This document shows, piece after piece, positions 45,745 through 54,680 of a stretch of DNA of 64,000 nucleotides; the first letter of the stretch is position 1, and each line of letters begins with the position of its first letter. The notes below the pieces were generated by a model. The model worked only from the letters and a program-made list of their open reading frames with translations, was not told the DNA's origin and did not search any database. The DNA is taken from the NCBI GenBank assembly GCA_028533045.1, contig JAQQAP010000007.1, positions 1 through 64,000 of the forward strand, in the 5' to 3' direction. This DNA comes from Spirochaetales bacterium. Lineage in GTDB: Bacteria; Spirochaetota; Spirochaetia; DSM-2461. A program made the position numbers and the translations under genes.

Positions 45745-47344
45745 GGTATTTCTTGGGAGAGACCCCCCGGTTTTTCTTGAAGCTGTGGCTAAAATAGTAC
45801 ACGTCGTTATAGCCGCACTGGCCCGCAATATCCACGATTTTCTCATCGGTGAGACGTAAAAGCTCGCAAGCCCGGTCAATCCGAACACCGGTTAAATACT
45901 TTACAAAGGTGGTTTCCCGGTTCTTGCGGAAAAGAAGGCTCAGGTAAGAGACACTTATTCCCAAATCCTCACACACCTCATCCAGGGAGAGGCGGGGGTC
46001 GGAATAGCTCTGTTCAATAAGGATAATCGCCCGGTCGAGAATCTTCTGTGATCCGGTCTGCCGTTCCCGCTGGTTCCACTCACGCAGCTTAAAAATGAGG
46101 CTCATCACCCAGTCAAACACCTGGTCCAGAGAACGGAAAGCCAACATTCGCTCAAGCACATCCTCTCCGGCAATACTGTTCAGATCCACCCCCACAAAGG
46201 CGGCATACTTAATCAGACTGTTAACCAGATTCACCGTGTACATGCGAAAATTCACGCCCCCCTGGCAATCGCGCAGTCCCGCCATCTTGAAAGAGTCCAG
46301 CAGGTCCCGAACTTCCCCGTCCGTACCAAAACGAATGGTCTGCTCCAGAGTCTTTATCTCATCTTCGTTAAGGGAGAGGGCCGCTTGAGAGTGGCCGGTT
46401 TCTTCCAACTGGTCAATATAAACGATTCGCCCCGCATTCAAAAAACGACTCTGCTCCAGAGCACGGCAGGACTCTTCATAGGCTATGCTGAGCTGCCTGA
46501 AATTCGATCTAAGCTGACTTATTCCTATGTTGATATTCAGCTCCAGAAATTTTTCGGAAAGCTTTACTATTTCAAAGAAAACCGGATCTATCTCCTTCAT
46601 GAAGAGCTCGTTTCGCTCCTCAATCATGAGAAAGAGGCCGTCGGCAAACTGGAAAGTTTTAAAGGAAAAGCCGTTCCTCTCCAGAGCCGTCTCCATAAGA
46701 GTCCGAAGGGCATGTTTCATCTTCTCCGACTCTCTCAGATCCCCCCTTAGTCCCTCCTGCTCTATTTGAACCCGTGCCAGGAGGTATTTTTTACCATCCA
46801 GCTCAACTCCACAGGAACGCAGGTCTTCCAATGCTTGCAGCCGTCCCTTTCCGGAAGCCACCAAAAAAGAGGAAAAACTGTTATCTAGCAGGAGGGGAAG
46901 GTTTTCGTGATAACTTTTTCGAAGCCTTTCCAGGTTGTACTTTTCCTTGAATTCACGATCCAGGTCACCCTTAAGACGGGTAAGGAATTTGGAAATATCC
47001 TCCTGGGTGACCGGTTTGGTCAGGTAGCTGGAAACATTCAGTTCTATCGCTTCCCGAGCATATTCGAACTCATCATAACCGGAAATAAAGGCGACCCGCA
47101 CCGTGGGATAGTCCCGACGGATCAACGAAGCCAACTCAATTCCATCGATAAAGGGCATACGAATATCGGTAAGAACCACGGCGGGAGAGAGTTTTTCGAT
47201 CAGTTCCAGGGCGTCATAGCCGTTCCCGGCAGTCCCCACGATGGTAAAACCACTCTCCTCGGAGATTTTTGATGAGATACGGCCTCTCACCTCGTCTTCG
47301 TCATCAACGAGGATGATTTTATAGAGCTCTTTTTCTTCCCCCAT
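45725..47344 (-). CDS. YesN-type response regulator with AraC DNA-binding domain
   Basis: 539 residues. The N-terminal receiver (7-125) carries the acidic pocket VDDEDE and phosphoacceptor Asp60 in VVLTDIRMPFIDG. A long central region follows, and the C-terminal 100 residues are an AraC-type double helix-turn-helix (LSLDEVCEDLGISVSYLSLLFRKN and IVDIAGQCGYNDVYYFSHSFKKNRG). Such regulators control sugar transport operons. Likely target is the upstream MFS gene or a distant sugar operon. Confidence 0.92.
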   Translation of the reverse strand: MGEEKELYKIILVDDEDEVRGRISSKISEESGFTIVGTAGNGYDALELIEKLSPAVVLTDIRMPFIDGIELASLIRRDYPTVRVAFISGYDEFEYAREAIELNVSSYLTKPVTQEDISKFLTRLKGDLDREFKEKYNLERLRKSYHENLPLLLDNSFSSFLVASGKGRLQALEDLRSCGVELDGKKYLLARVQIEQEGLRGDLRESEKMKHALRTLMETALERNGFSFKTFQFADGLFLMIEERNELFMKEIDPVFFEIVKLSEKFLELNINIGISQLRSNFRQLSIAYEESCRALEQSRFLNAGRIVYIDQLEETGHSQAALSLNEDEIKTLEQTIRFGTDGEVRDLLDSFKMAGLRDCQGGVNFRMYTVNLVNSLIKYAAFVGVDLNSIAGEDVLERMLAFRSLDQVFDWVMSLIFKLREWNQRERQTGSQKILDRAIILIEQSYSDPRLSLDEVCEDLGISVSYLSLLFRKNRETTFVKYLTGVRIDRACELLRLTDEKIVDIAGQCGYNDVYYFSHSFKKNRGVSPKKYREQILS

Positions 47345-47364
47345 GACTTAATTGTAAGCCCATT

Positions 47365-48555
47365 TTAACTATTTGGCAAAGAGTTCTTTCTCCCGCTGAA
47401 CCAAAGGCAGACCAAAAGAAGAAGAAAAATCCCGCCCAGGTAGGGAGAGATCACTTCCAGCCCAAAGTGACGGGCCAATACCCCGGCCAATAGAGGAATG
47501 AACGCCGCCCCCAGGCCGGAAGCGGAAAGCTGCATCCCTATGGTATGCCCCACATAGGCCCGGCCCACCCGGTTTTCCGTATCGGATACAAGGCTGGGAA
47601 AGATGGGAGCAATGGAAAAGCCCGTAAGAGCCACCCCGGCCACAGACCCGGCGGCACTGCGGAAGAACATCAAAATAAGAGTCCCCAGAAGGGCGGCAAA
47701 AATGCTTCCGTAAAGAATCTGGCGGGGGCGAAGTTTTTTGGTGTACCAACCGGCCAGAAAACGACCCGCCGTAAAGGCTCCCCAGTAACTCCCGGTAATC
47801 ATACCGGCCACCGCCAGGGCCACTCCACGCGACTCGGTAAGAAGGGAATAAACCCACAGCCCCAAACCAATTTCCGCCCCCACATATAGAAGGAAGATAA
47901 TCATACTCAGCCAGGCTCCGGACTGCTTTAAGGTCTCCTTTAAGGAGGCCTCTTCGGCGGAATGGGTATCTTCCCCTTCTCCCTGCAGGGAATCCTCCGC
48001 CCAAAGTCGACGGGAAAGAAAGAAAATCCCCGCCAACATCGCCTGAACGGCACAAACAACAAAATAACCGGTCCGCCAGGAACCGCTTTGTTCTAGGCCC
48101 AAGGTCATAATAAGAGGACCGGCGGTAATACCAATGCCAAAACTTCCGTGAAGCCACTGCATCATTCTTTCCGAGTAGTGCTTCTCCACGTAATGGTTTA
48201 CCCCCGCATCAATGGCCCCCGCCCCGATTCCCCCCAGAAGGGAACCGAGAGGGAAAAAAATCCACCGGGGAGAGAGGCCGTAAAGAAGCAGGGTTGATGA
48301 GGTCAGGGCGCAGCTAAGGGCCAGAAGGCCGCCCACGCCCAGCCAGCGCACGGTAACACCGGAGAAGAAACCGGAAAGGGAGTACCCCACGGTTCCGCAA
48401 ATCATAACAAGACCTATCGCATCGATGGGAAGGCCAAAGGTTTCCCGTATCCCCGGCCAGGCTACCCCGGTCAGACCGTCGGGCATTCCCAGGGAGATAA
48501 ACGCCACATAGGATAAAATCAGTAAAATCAACCCTTTATTTCCGCTTCGTGACAT
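47365..48555 (-). CDS. MFS transporter (fucose permease-like)
   Basis: 396-residue 12-TM transporter. The start LILLILSYVAFISLGMPDGLTGVAWPGIRETFGLP resembles FucP/sugar MFS proteins. Loops carry the usual MFS charged motif positions in weaker form. Begins 9 bp after the YbaN gene and ends 20 bp before the regulator gene, so it lies in one transcript with the YesMN system. A sugar substrate is likely. Confidence 0.82.
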   Translation of the reverse strand: MSRSGNKGLILLILSYVAFISLGMPDGLTGVAWPGIRETFGLPIDAIGLVMICGTVGYSLSGFFSGVTVRWLGVGGLLALSCALTSSTLLLYGLSPRWIFFPLGSLLGGIGAGAIDAGVNHYVEKHYSERMMQWLHGSFGIGITAGPLIMTLGLEQSGSWRTGYFVVCAVQAMLAGIFFLSRRLWAEDSLQGEGEDTHSAEEASLKETLKQSGAWLSMIIFLLYVGAEIGLGLWVYSLLTESRGVALAVAGMITGSYWGAFTAGRFLAGWYTKKLRPRQILYGSIFAALLGTLILMFFRSAAGSVAGVALTGFSIAPIFPSLVSDTENRVGRAYVGHTIGMQLSASGLGAAFIPLLAGVLARHFGLEVISPYLGGIFLLLLVCLWFSGRKNSLPNS

Positions 48556-48564
48556 AAAACCTCC

Positions 48565-48975
48565 CTACTCCTTTAGAACCTTGTCGCCCTCTTCCAAAGA
48601 GAGCTTCATCTCTTCTGTTAATGTGGCGAATCGGATTATATGAATTGTCACAGCCAAGGCAATAGCCACAAGGAGGATCCGCAGCCAAAGAAGGTCAATA
48701 AAAACAAAGGCCGAAGTAAGTATTACCGCCCAAAGAGTCACAAGGGTAAAGACCTTAGCCTTAAAGCTAATTGCTTTATAAAGAATATAGGAACGAATAT
48801 AGAGCCCAAACACCCTATGATTTATGAGCCAGTCATAGAGTCTTTCCGAACTCCGCACAAAGCAGGCTGCCGAAAGGAGAAGAAAGGGGGTCGTGGGTAG
48901 AACGGGCAAAACAATACCAACGATCCCCAAGACAAGGGAGATAATCCCCGAGATAATCAACAAAACTCTTCTCAT
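48565..48975 (-). CDS. YbaN (DUF454) family membrane protein
   Basis: 136-residue small membrane protein with about three or four helices. Matches YbaN: LVLGIVGIVLPVLPTTPFLLLSAACFVRSSERLYDWLINHRVFG, then basic residues and two more helices. Function is unknown in any organism. First gene in a five-gene minus-strand run. Confidence 0.87.
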   Translation of the reverse strand: MRRVLLIISGIISLVLGIVGIVLPVLPTTPFLLLSAACFVRSSERLYDWLINHRVFGLYIRSYILYKAISFKAKVFTLVTLWAVILTSAFVFIDLLWLRILLVAIALAVTIHIIRFATLTEEMKLSLEEGDKVLKE

Positions 48976-49063
48976 AATTTCCCCTTTCCAGAGCCTCTTT
49001 CGGAGTATGCATTATAGCATAGGTATATTTGATTTTATAGAGAATCGGGTTTAATCTTTCTCT

Positions 49064-50425
49064 ATGGAAGTCCTGAATATCATAATCGATACCCTTTTTA
49101 GTTTTAAAGCCTATGTTATGCTCCCGGTTATCATCCTTGTCATAGCCCTGGCAGTAAGAATGAAACCGGGGCCTGCCTTTTTGGCCGCCCTCAGGCTGGG
49201 GGTGGGTTTCGCGGGTGTTTTCCTGGTTTTTGACTTTTTCGTGGGCACCATACAACCGGCGGTTGAAGCAATTGTTCTCCACTGGAATCTCGATTTCACC
49301 GTACTTGATGTGGGATGGCCCCCTCTGGCGGCAATTACCTGGAGTTCCCCTATCGCCCCGCTCTCCATTCCCCTTATCATTGGAATCAATGTACTTCTTA
49401 TAGCCTTGAATCAGACAAAAACCGTTTATATTGATATTTTCAACTACTGGCACATAGCCCTGATAGGAGCACTGGTTTCCGGACTGACCGGACAAATTGC
49501 CCTGGGGCTGGGAGCCTCCGCCCTCCTTGCGGTTTATGTGATAAAAATGTCCGATTACACCGCCCCTCATGTGGAGGAAAACACCTCCCACAAGGGAGTG
49601 ACCATATCTCCCCTTTCCGTCACAGGTCTTCTTCCTTTCGCAGTTCTCATGGATACCCTTTATGACCGTATTCCCGGCCTTAAAAAATGGGAAATCAACC
49701 CGGAAAAACAGGGTGGAAAAATGGGAATACTGGCGGACCCTATGATGACAGGGCTGATAATGGGATTTCTCTTGGGACTGGCTGCAGGGTATTCTCTCAA
49801 ACTACTCCTAGAGACAGGAGTCCACATCGCTGCAGTGATGTTTCTCCTTCCCAAATGCGGAGAACTGATAGGAGAAGGGATTCATCCCGTCTCTTCGGCT
49901 CTTAAGGACAGAATCAAGAAGCGATTCCCTAAGAAAACGGAGCTTTATGTAGCCATGGACACGGGAATACTCATGAATAACAAATCGGTCATGATTAACG
50001 GCTTGCTCCTCATGCCGGCGGCCTTGATTATTGCCCTGATTTTGCCGGGTAACAGGGTATTACCCCTGGGAGACCTCCCCAACCTGATCTCGGTTATGTC
50101 CGTTATCGTTTTGGTAAGCCGGGGAAACATCCTGCGCAGCATTATAACAGGACTCCCCATAATAGCCACCTACCTGCTTATCTCCTCTGCCATGGCCCCT
50201 CTTTATACGGAACTTTCCGCAGAAGCGGGCATGACCTTTGCCCCGGGAGTGGAAATAACCGCTTTTACCGACGGGGGAAACCAGGTCCGTTTTTTTCTGT
50301 ACCATCTTTTCCAGCTCAAACTATGGACTCTGGCCTCCCTCCCCTTTATAGGCGCCATGATTTATCTGGCCCGAAAACGGGCCCAAAAACAGACTATTTC
50401 AAATCAAAACGGTCCAGAGTCATAA
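49064..50425 (+). CDS. PTS galactitol-type enzyme IIC (GatC family)
   Basis: 453-residue membrane protein with about 11 helices. Matches the EIIC-GAT family: AAITWSSPIAPLSIPLIIGINVLLIALNQTKTVYIDIFNYWHIALIGA, then GKMGILADPMMTGLIMGFLLGLAAGY and the late FTDGGNQVRFFLYH. EIIC-GAT normally works with separate IIA and IIB proteins, but neither lies next to it here: the downstream gene is convergent and the upstream one is divergent. It may use IIAB encoded elsewhere or transport without phosphorylation. Start ATG has only a weak ribosome binding site. Confidence 0.85.
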   Translation: MEVLNIIIDTLFSFKAYVMLPVIILVIALAVRMKPGPAFLAALRLGVGFAGVFLVFDFFVGTIQPAVEAIVLHWNLDFTVLDVGWPPLAAITWSSPIAPLSIPLIIGINVLLIALNQTKTVYIDIFNYWHIALIGALVSGLTGQIALGLGASALLAVYVIKMSDYTAPHVEENTSHKGVTISPLSVTGLLPFAVLMDTLYDRIPGLKKWEINPEKQGGKMGILADPMMTGLIMGFLLGLAAGYSLKLLLETGVHIAAVMFLLPKCGELIGEGIHPVSSALKDRIKKRFPKKTELYVAMDTGILMNNKSVMINGLLLMPAALIIALILPGNRVLPLGDLPNLISVMSVIVLVSRGNILRSIITGLPIIATYLLISSAMAPLYTELSAEAGMTFAPGVEITAFTDGGNQVRFFLYHLFQLKLWTLASLPFIGAMIYLARKRAQKQTISNQNGPES

Positions 50426-50427
50426 CC

Positions 50428-52560
50428 TTATTCGGGAGACTCGGCAAGCCACTTATCCAGCTCTTCCGCCGGTTTGGGCCGGGAGAAAAAATAGCCCTGA
50501 AGCTCTCCACAGTTTAATTTCTTGAGAAAAGCGACATGATCATCGGTCTCCACCCCTTCGCAAACAATCTGGAGATTCAGAGTTTGCCCCAAACTGATGA
50601 TGGACGCAACGATTTCCTTACCCTTATGGTCGTCAAGATTCTTTAAAAAGGCCCTGTCTATTTTAAGATGGTCCACCGGAAGATATTGCAGCTGGGCCAA
50701 TGAAGAATACCCCGTCCCAAAGTCGTCAATAGCAATTTTAATACCCTTCGCCCTAAAGTATCCCAACAACTCCTGGATGGAATCGGATCGCTCCAAAATC
50801 CCGGTCTCCGTTATTTCCAATTCCAGACGTGACGGATCCATTCCGGTCTCTTCGAGAATTCCTTCGATATCTTCCCGGATCGTGGGTAAAGAGAGCTGAC
50901 GGGGAGACAGATTTACCGACATTCTCCCGGGAGCCCTGTCACCCCACTCAACCATTCGACGGCAGGCCTCTTCCAATAGGGAAAGTCCAATTTCGTTGAT
51001 AAGCCCCGTCTCATCGGCTACATCCAAAAAAGCCCCCGGGGGCTGAATAGTCCCGTCCTCCTGCTTCCAACGGACCAACGCTTCAAATCCGGCGAGACTA
51101 CCGTCAGAAGCATTGATTATGGGCTGGTAATAGGGAACAAATTCCTTTCGGACCACTGCCAGGCGCAAACTCTCTTCCAGAGTCATTCGAGCCTTTACCT
51201 GTTCCAATTGGGTCTTGTCAAAAAATTCGTAGCTGTTCTTTCCGTTGCTTTTCGCCTTATACATGGCAATATCGGCACAGGAAATCAGCATATCCCCTTT
51301 GTCACCGTCATCGGGGAAAAAGCTAATTCCCACGGAAGCACCAACATTAATAACTTTTCCGTTAATAAGCATGGGGCGGGACAGACTTTTAATCACCTTA
51401 TCCGCCACAAGGCCGGCATTACGGGCCTTCATTACATCGGGGAGTATGGAAAAAAACTCATCCCCCCCCAATCGCACAATTACATCGGCTTCGCGGAGCG
51501 ACCGGCGGAGCCGCTCCCCCACTTCTATAAGAACCCGGTCACCGTATTCATGACCTAAGGTATCATTCACCTTCTTAAAGTCATCTAAATCAATAAAAAG
51601 AAAGGCCGTCTTCCAGGCATGTCTTTGGGATTCCCCGATAATCTGCCTGGTCCAGTCCACCAAAGAAGCCCGATTGGGAAGCCCGGTCAATTTGTCCGTA
51701 GAAGCATTATGGCGAAGTTCTTCCTCCAGCTCCTTCCGGCGAATAATATCCTCTTCCAGCTGCTTGTTAACTTCTTCCAACTCTTCCGTACGCTTGCGAA
51801 CCGCTTCATCAAGGGACCTGTTCTGCTCCCTTAACTCGGAGTTGACATCCTTCAAGCGGACCATCAGATTATAGAAGGCCAGGTAGATACGGCCAATATC
51901 GTCATCCCGGGTTTTCTCATTCAGAATCTCAATATAACTCATATCCCGGGGATCAATGTTGTCGGCAATTTTAATCAGCTCCGCCAAAGGGGTTCCTACC
52001 ATTTTTTTCATGACGAAATAATGGACCACAAGGGATAGTAGGGAAATAAGAAGCAAAGGAAGTAAAAGGAAAAGTAAAAGCTCCCAGATACGGGCGCTAT
52101 AATAGTCCCCGTCCAGATAGATAACCGTATAGCCCGCGATGCCCCCGCCCATCCGATGGACGGGATAAATTGCCCCCCACACCCCGTCATCAAAAAAGAC
52201 GGCCCTTTTTTCGTAGGAAAGAACATCTTCCCCGTACAAAAAATGTCCCGATACACGGCTGCTCCGGGAGTGAAGGTATCCATATTCATCATAAAGAACG
52301 GCTCCGGAAAAATAGAACTGTTCCCCTATAATCTCGTCACACTGCTCATCAAACCCCAGAAAATCCTCAAGGGAAAGCCCCAAACCGATCAGCTGCTCCG
52401 CCTTTGTCCCCAGCTCAAGAGCGGCAATCTGCGCCCTCGATTCCAGGTTCGCCTTTTCCTGCCTAAAGAGAATAGTGCTCGTCAATATCCCCATGAGGAG
52501 AAGAGACAGGCCAAAAGAAGCGAGGTTAATCAGATTAAGCCTGACCGAAAAGGAGCGCAT
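50428..52560 (-). CDS. Membrane-bound GGDEF-EAL cyclic-di-GMP protein
   Basis: 710 residues: TM helix (about 10-32), an extracytoplasmic region, a second TM (about 160-185, LLLFLLLPLLLISLLSLVV), HAMP-like segment and coiled coil, GGDEF domain (about 285-440) and EAL domain (about 455-705). The cyclase site VRLGGDEFF is intact and has the inhibitory RxxD site (READ) five residues before it. The EAL domain keeps FEALVRW, ELEITETG, DDFGTGYSSL and VCEGVET, so both synthesis and breakdown are possible. It starts 4 bp after the binding-protein gene, which probably supplies its signal. Confidence 0.92.
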   Translation of the reverse strand: MRSFSVRLNLINLASFGLSLLLMGILTSTILFRQEKANLESRAQIAALELGTKAEQLIGLGLSLEDFLGFDEQCDEIIGEQFYFSGAVLYDEYGYLHSRSSRVSGHFLYGEDVLSYEKRAVFFDDGVWGAIYPVHRMGGGIAGYTVIYLDGDYYSARIWELLLFLLLPLLLISLLSLVVHYFVMKKMVGTPLAELIKIADNIDPRDMSYIEILNEKTRDDDIGRIYLAFYNLMVRLKDVNSELREQNRSLDEAVRKRTEELEEVNKQLEEDIIRRKELEEELRHNASTDKLTGLPNRASLVDWTRQIIGESQRHAWKTAFLFIDLDDFKKVNDTLGHEYGDRVLIEVGERLRRSLREADVIVRLGGDEFFSILPDVMKARNAGLVADKVIKSLSRPMLINGKVINVGASVGISFFPDDGDKGDMLISCADIAMYKAKSNGKNSYEFFDKTQLEQVKARMTLEESLRLAVVRKEFVPYYQPIINASDGSLAGFEALVRWKQEDGTIQPPGAFLDVADETGLINEIGLSLLEEACRRMVEWGDRAPGRMSVNLSPRQLSLPTIREDIEGILEETGMDPSRLELEITETGILERSDSIQELLGYFRAKGIKIAIDDFGTGYSSLAQLQYLPVDHLKIDRAFLKNLDDHKGKEIVASIISLGQTLNLQIVCEGVETDDHVAFLKKLNCGELQGYFFSRPKPAEELDKWLAESPE

Positions 52561-52564
52561 GGAA

Positions 52565-53572
52565 CTATTTCTCCCAGGCGTAGTCGGTCACTACCTGCGA
52601 GTTCAGGAGTAAGGTGGACTTTATTTTTAATTCAAGGTCTCTGGCCCGGGCCAGGGAGATCATCGGCTCCCCTTTCGCGGAGGGCTCCGGTTCAATCTCA
52701 ACGGGAAGAACCCGGTCCACGAGGATTTTCCGGGCCATTTCTCCGGCCAGTAATCCCTGCTCATAACCGGAAACGGTTACCACGCACAGGGTTCCCCTTT
52801 CCACCCTGGAGTCCCAAAAGGAAAAGTCCGGAATCTCACTGTTTTCTGCAGTCCACTTGAGGACTTCTTCGTAATCCACAAACTCCCCGTCCTCCCCTTT
52901 GAACCGGAAGACGCCCAATAGTCCAATGGCATCAACCTCGCCGTGGAGGTCGGCTATTACCTCTTTATACTCTTCAAAAGTAGAGGGTTTGGCCCAGCTG
53001 TGGATGCGAAATCCCCCTTCTGTACGAAAATTCTGCTTAATACGCTCGGAAACGCCGTTCCAGGTTGGGTCGTCGTCAATGATAAAGGCCACGTTCAGAT
53101 CATCCTCGTTCAAAACATTGGTCAAGAGATTCAAAGTTGACCTGAAATGCTCGATTTCCAGTACTCCTGTCACATTTTGTGCCTTGTCAAATCCGTAATC
53201 GGAGAGCCCCTTGTTCACTCCGGAAAAGACCAGAGGGATTTTCTTATTTAGTTGGGGGACAGCGACTTCCGACTGAGCCCTGTCATCGGTAAGGTATATG
53301 AGATCCGGCTTCCAGGTCTCTATGAGCGATTCCGCATCCCTTACCAAGCGGTCCACTTCTTCATCGGAACGGTTCTTTGAATCGAGATCAACCACACGAA
53401 TATCCACATCGACCCCTTCCATTCCTTTCACAAAACCCGAATGTTGCTGTTGAATCCAAAGCCAATCGGAACTATAGGAATTCACCTCAAGGATTTTAAA
53501 AGAGTCGGAAAAGACCTGCGATGATAACACCATTAATATAAGGAAGAGTAGATATTGTTTTTTTTTGCTCAT
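52565..53572 (-). CDS. ABC-type substrate-binding protein (PF04392-like)
   Basis: 335-residue secreted binding protein (signal MSKKKQYLLFLILMVLSSQVFS, no lipobox). Its fold pattern IKILEVNSYSSDWLWIQQQ..., VDIRVVDLDSKNRS, LIYLTDDRAQSEVAVPQLNKKIPLVFSGVNK and VLEIEHFRSTLNLLTNVL resembles the ABC_sub_bind family. No permease or ATPase follows; the next gene is a GGDEF-EAL protein. The two thus appear to form a sensing pair in which the binding protein occupies the sensor of the cyclic-di-GMP enzyme. Confidence 0.8.
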   Translation of the reverse strand: MSKKKQYLLFLILMVLSSQVFSDSFKILEVNSYSSDWLWIQQQHSGFVKGMEGVDVDIRVVDLDSKNRSDEEVDRLVRDAESLIETWKPDLIYLTDDRAQSEVAVPQLNKKIPLVFSGVNKGLSDYGFDKAQNVTGVLEIEHFRSTLNLLTNVLNEDDLNVAFIIDDDPTWNGVSERIKQNFRTEGGFRIHSWAKPSTFEEYKEVIADLHGEVDAIGLLGVFRFKGEDGEFVDYEEVLKWTAENSEIPDFSFWDSRVERGTLCVVTVSGYEQGLLAGEMARKILVDRVLPVEIEPEPSAKGEPMISLARARDLELKIKSTLLLNSQVVTDYAWEK

Positions 53573-53717
53573 AAAGCCCCCGTTTAAGGTTAATTCAACC
53601 GGTCCTTTCCGTCAAATTTCCTAAAAAAAAAGTCATAATTCAAGAATTAGTGCCTATTAGGAGAATATTTTGACTAAAAAAGGGGTAAATTTCTTTCCCC
53701 GTAAGCTTTTATAACTC

Positions 53718-53747
53718 TTGACCACAAAACTCCATTAATGGCATTAT
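53718..53747 (+). promoter_or_regulatory. Possible promoter of rplM-rpsI
   Basis: TTGACC (53718-53723) and CATTAT (53742-53747) are 18 bp apart, placing the start of transcription just before the structured leader. Confidence 0.5.
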
Positions 53748-53752
53748 GATGG

Positions 53753-53798
53753 TCCGTTGCATTTTTATCACTGAGGGCTCCACCCGATGCAACCCGGA
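53753..53798 (+). promoter_or_regulatory. Structured leader upstream of rplM (candidate L13 autoregulatory site)
   Basis: TCCG-TTGCAT (53753-53762) pairs with ATGCAA-CC-CGGA (53787-53798), a 10-bp stem with a 2-nt bulge. An inner GGG/CCC hairpin (53775-53777 with 53783-53785) sits in the loop. The helix-bulge-helix form close to rplM is the sort of target a ribosomal protein could bind, but no match to a named leader is claimed. Confidence 0.5.
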
Positions 53799-53835
53799 GA
53801 CTTCGGAATTTGATTAAAAGAGGCAGAAAGATAAA

Positions 53836-54267
53836 ATGAAGACAAAATTCGTAAAACCTGCGGACGCAAACCGCAAATGGGTTCTGATTGACGCCGAGGG
53901 CGTAGCATTGGGACGTGTAGCTGTTAAGGCTGCATCCATCCTGCGGGGCAAGAATAAGCCCAGCTATACCCCCAACCTCGAAACAGGTGACTATGTTGTT
54001 ATCATCAACGCCGAAAAGGCGAAGATGAGCGGAAACAAGGCAAAGGATAAGATTTACTACAAGCACTCCGGTTACATGGGCGGCTTGACCAGTGAAAACT
54101 ACGAAACCCTTGTTGAACGTAAACCCACCGCTCCCATGGAAAAGGCTATTAAGGGAATGCTTCCCTCCGGTCCCCTGGGAAATCAGCTCTTCCGGAACGT
54201 TAAGGTCTATGCCGGGGCAGAACATCCCCACGCAGCCCAGTCGCCCGTGAAAGTAGAAGTAAAGTAG
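53836..54267 (+). CDS. rplM: Ribosomal protein L13
   Basis: 143-residue 50S subunit protein. Family segments: KWVLIDAEGVALGRVAVKAASILRGKNKPSYTPNLETGDYVVIINAEK, GLTSENYETLVERKPTAPMEKAIKGMLPSGPLG and AGAEHPHAAQSPV. It heads the classic rplM-rpsI pair, behind a structured leader. Confidence 0.97.
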   Translation: MKTKFVKPADANRKWVLIDAEGVALGRVAVKAASILRGKNKPSYTPNLETGDYVVIINAEKAKMSGNKAKDKIYYKHSGYMGGLTSENYETLVERKPTAPMEKAIKGMLPSGPLGNQLFRNVKVYAGAEHPHAAQSPVKVEVK

Positions 54268-54278
54268 AGGAGTAAGCG

Positions 54279-54671
54279 GTGATTAAGAATTTAGCAAACG
54301 CTGTAGGAAGAAGAAAGACGTCTGTAGCTCGTGTCTACATTAGAGAAGGCAAGGGCGACATTGTTGTAAACGGAAAGGCTCTTAGCGAGTTTTTTCCCAT
54401 TGAAGAGCACCAGGATATCGTAAAGAGACCCCTCAAGGTAACCGACATGGAAGGTAAGTGTAACATCCTTATCACCGTTCGGGGCGGAGGAATCACCGGC
54501 CAGGCCGGCGCTTGTCTCCACGGTCTTTCCCGAGCTCTCGTTGAGCTGGATGAAACCAACAGAACTTCCCTTAAGGCCAACGGCTACCTCACTCGAGATG
54601 CCAGAATGGTTGAAAGAAAGAAGTACGGTCAGCCCGGCGCACGAAGGAAGTTCCAGTTCTCCAAACGTTAG
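54279..54671 (+). CDS. rpsI: Ribosomal protein S9
   Basis: 130-residue 30S subunit protein starting at GTG 54279. Typical parts: VGRRKTSVARVYIREGKGDIVVNG, GGGITGQAGACLHGLSRAL and the C-terminal QPGARRKFQFSKR whose basic tail reaches the P-site tRNA. Follows rplM by 11 bp with GAGGAG as ribosome binding site. Confidence 0.97.
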   Translation: MIKNLANAVGRRKTSVARVYIREGKGDIVVNGKALSEFFPIEEHQDIVKRPLKVTDMEGKCNILITVRGGGITGQAGACLHGLSRALVELDETNRTSLKANGYLTRDARMVERKKYGQPGARRKFQFSKR

Positions 54672-54680
54672 TTTTTGGAT

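Noticed and set aside
44464-45780. Plus-strand frame of about 438 codons opposite the YesM-type kinase
   Set aside because: Antisense shadow of a kinase with complete motifs; no ribosome binding site or recognisable domain.
47369-48157. Second minus-strand frame inside the MFS gene
   Set aside because: Alternate frame of the transporter with no hydrophobic pattern or known domain.
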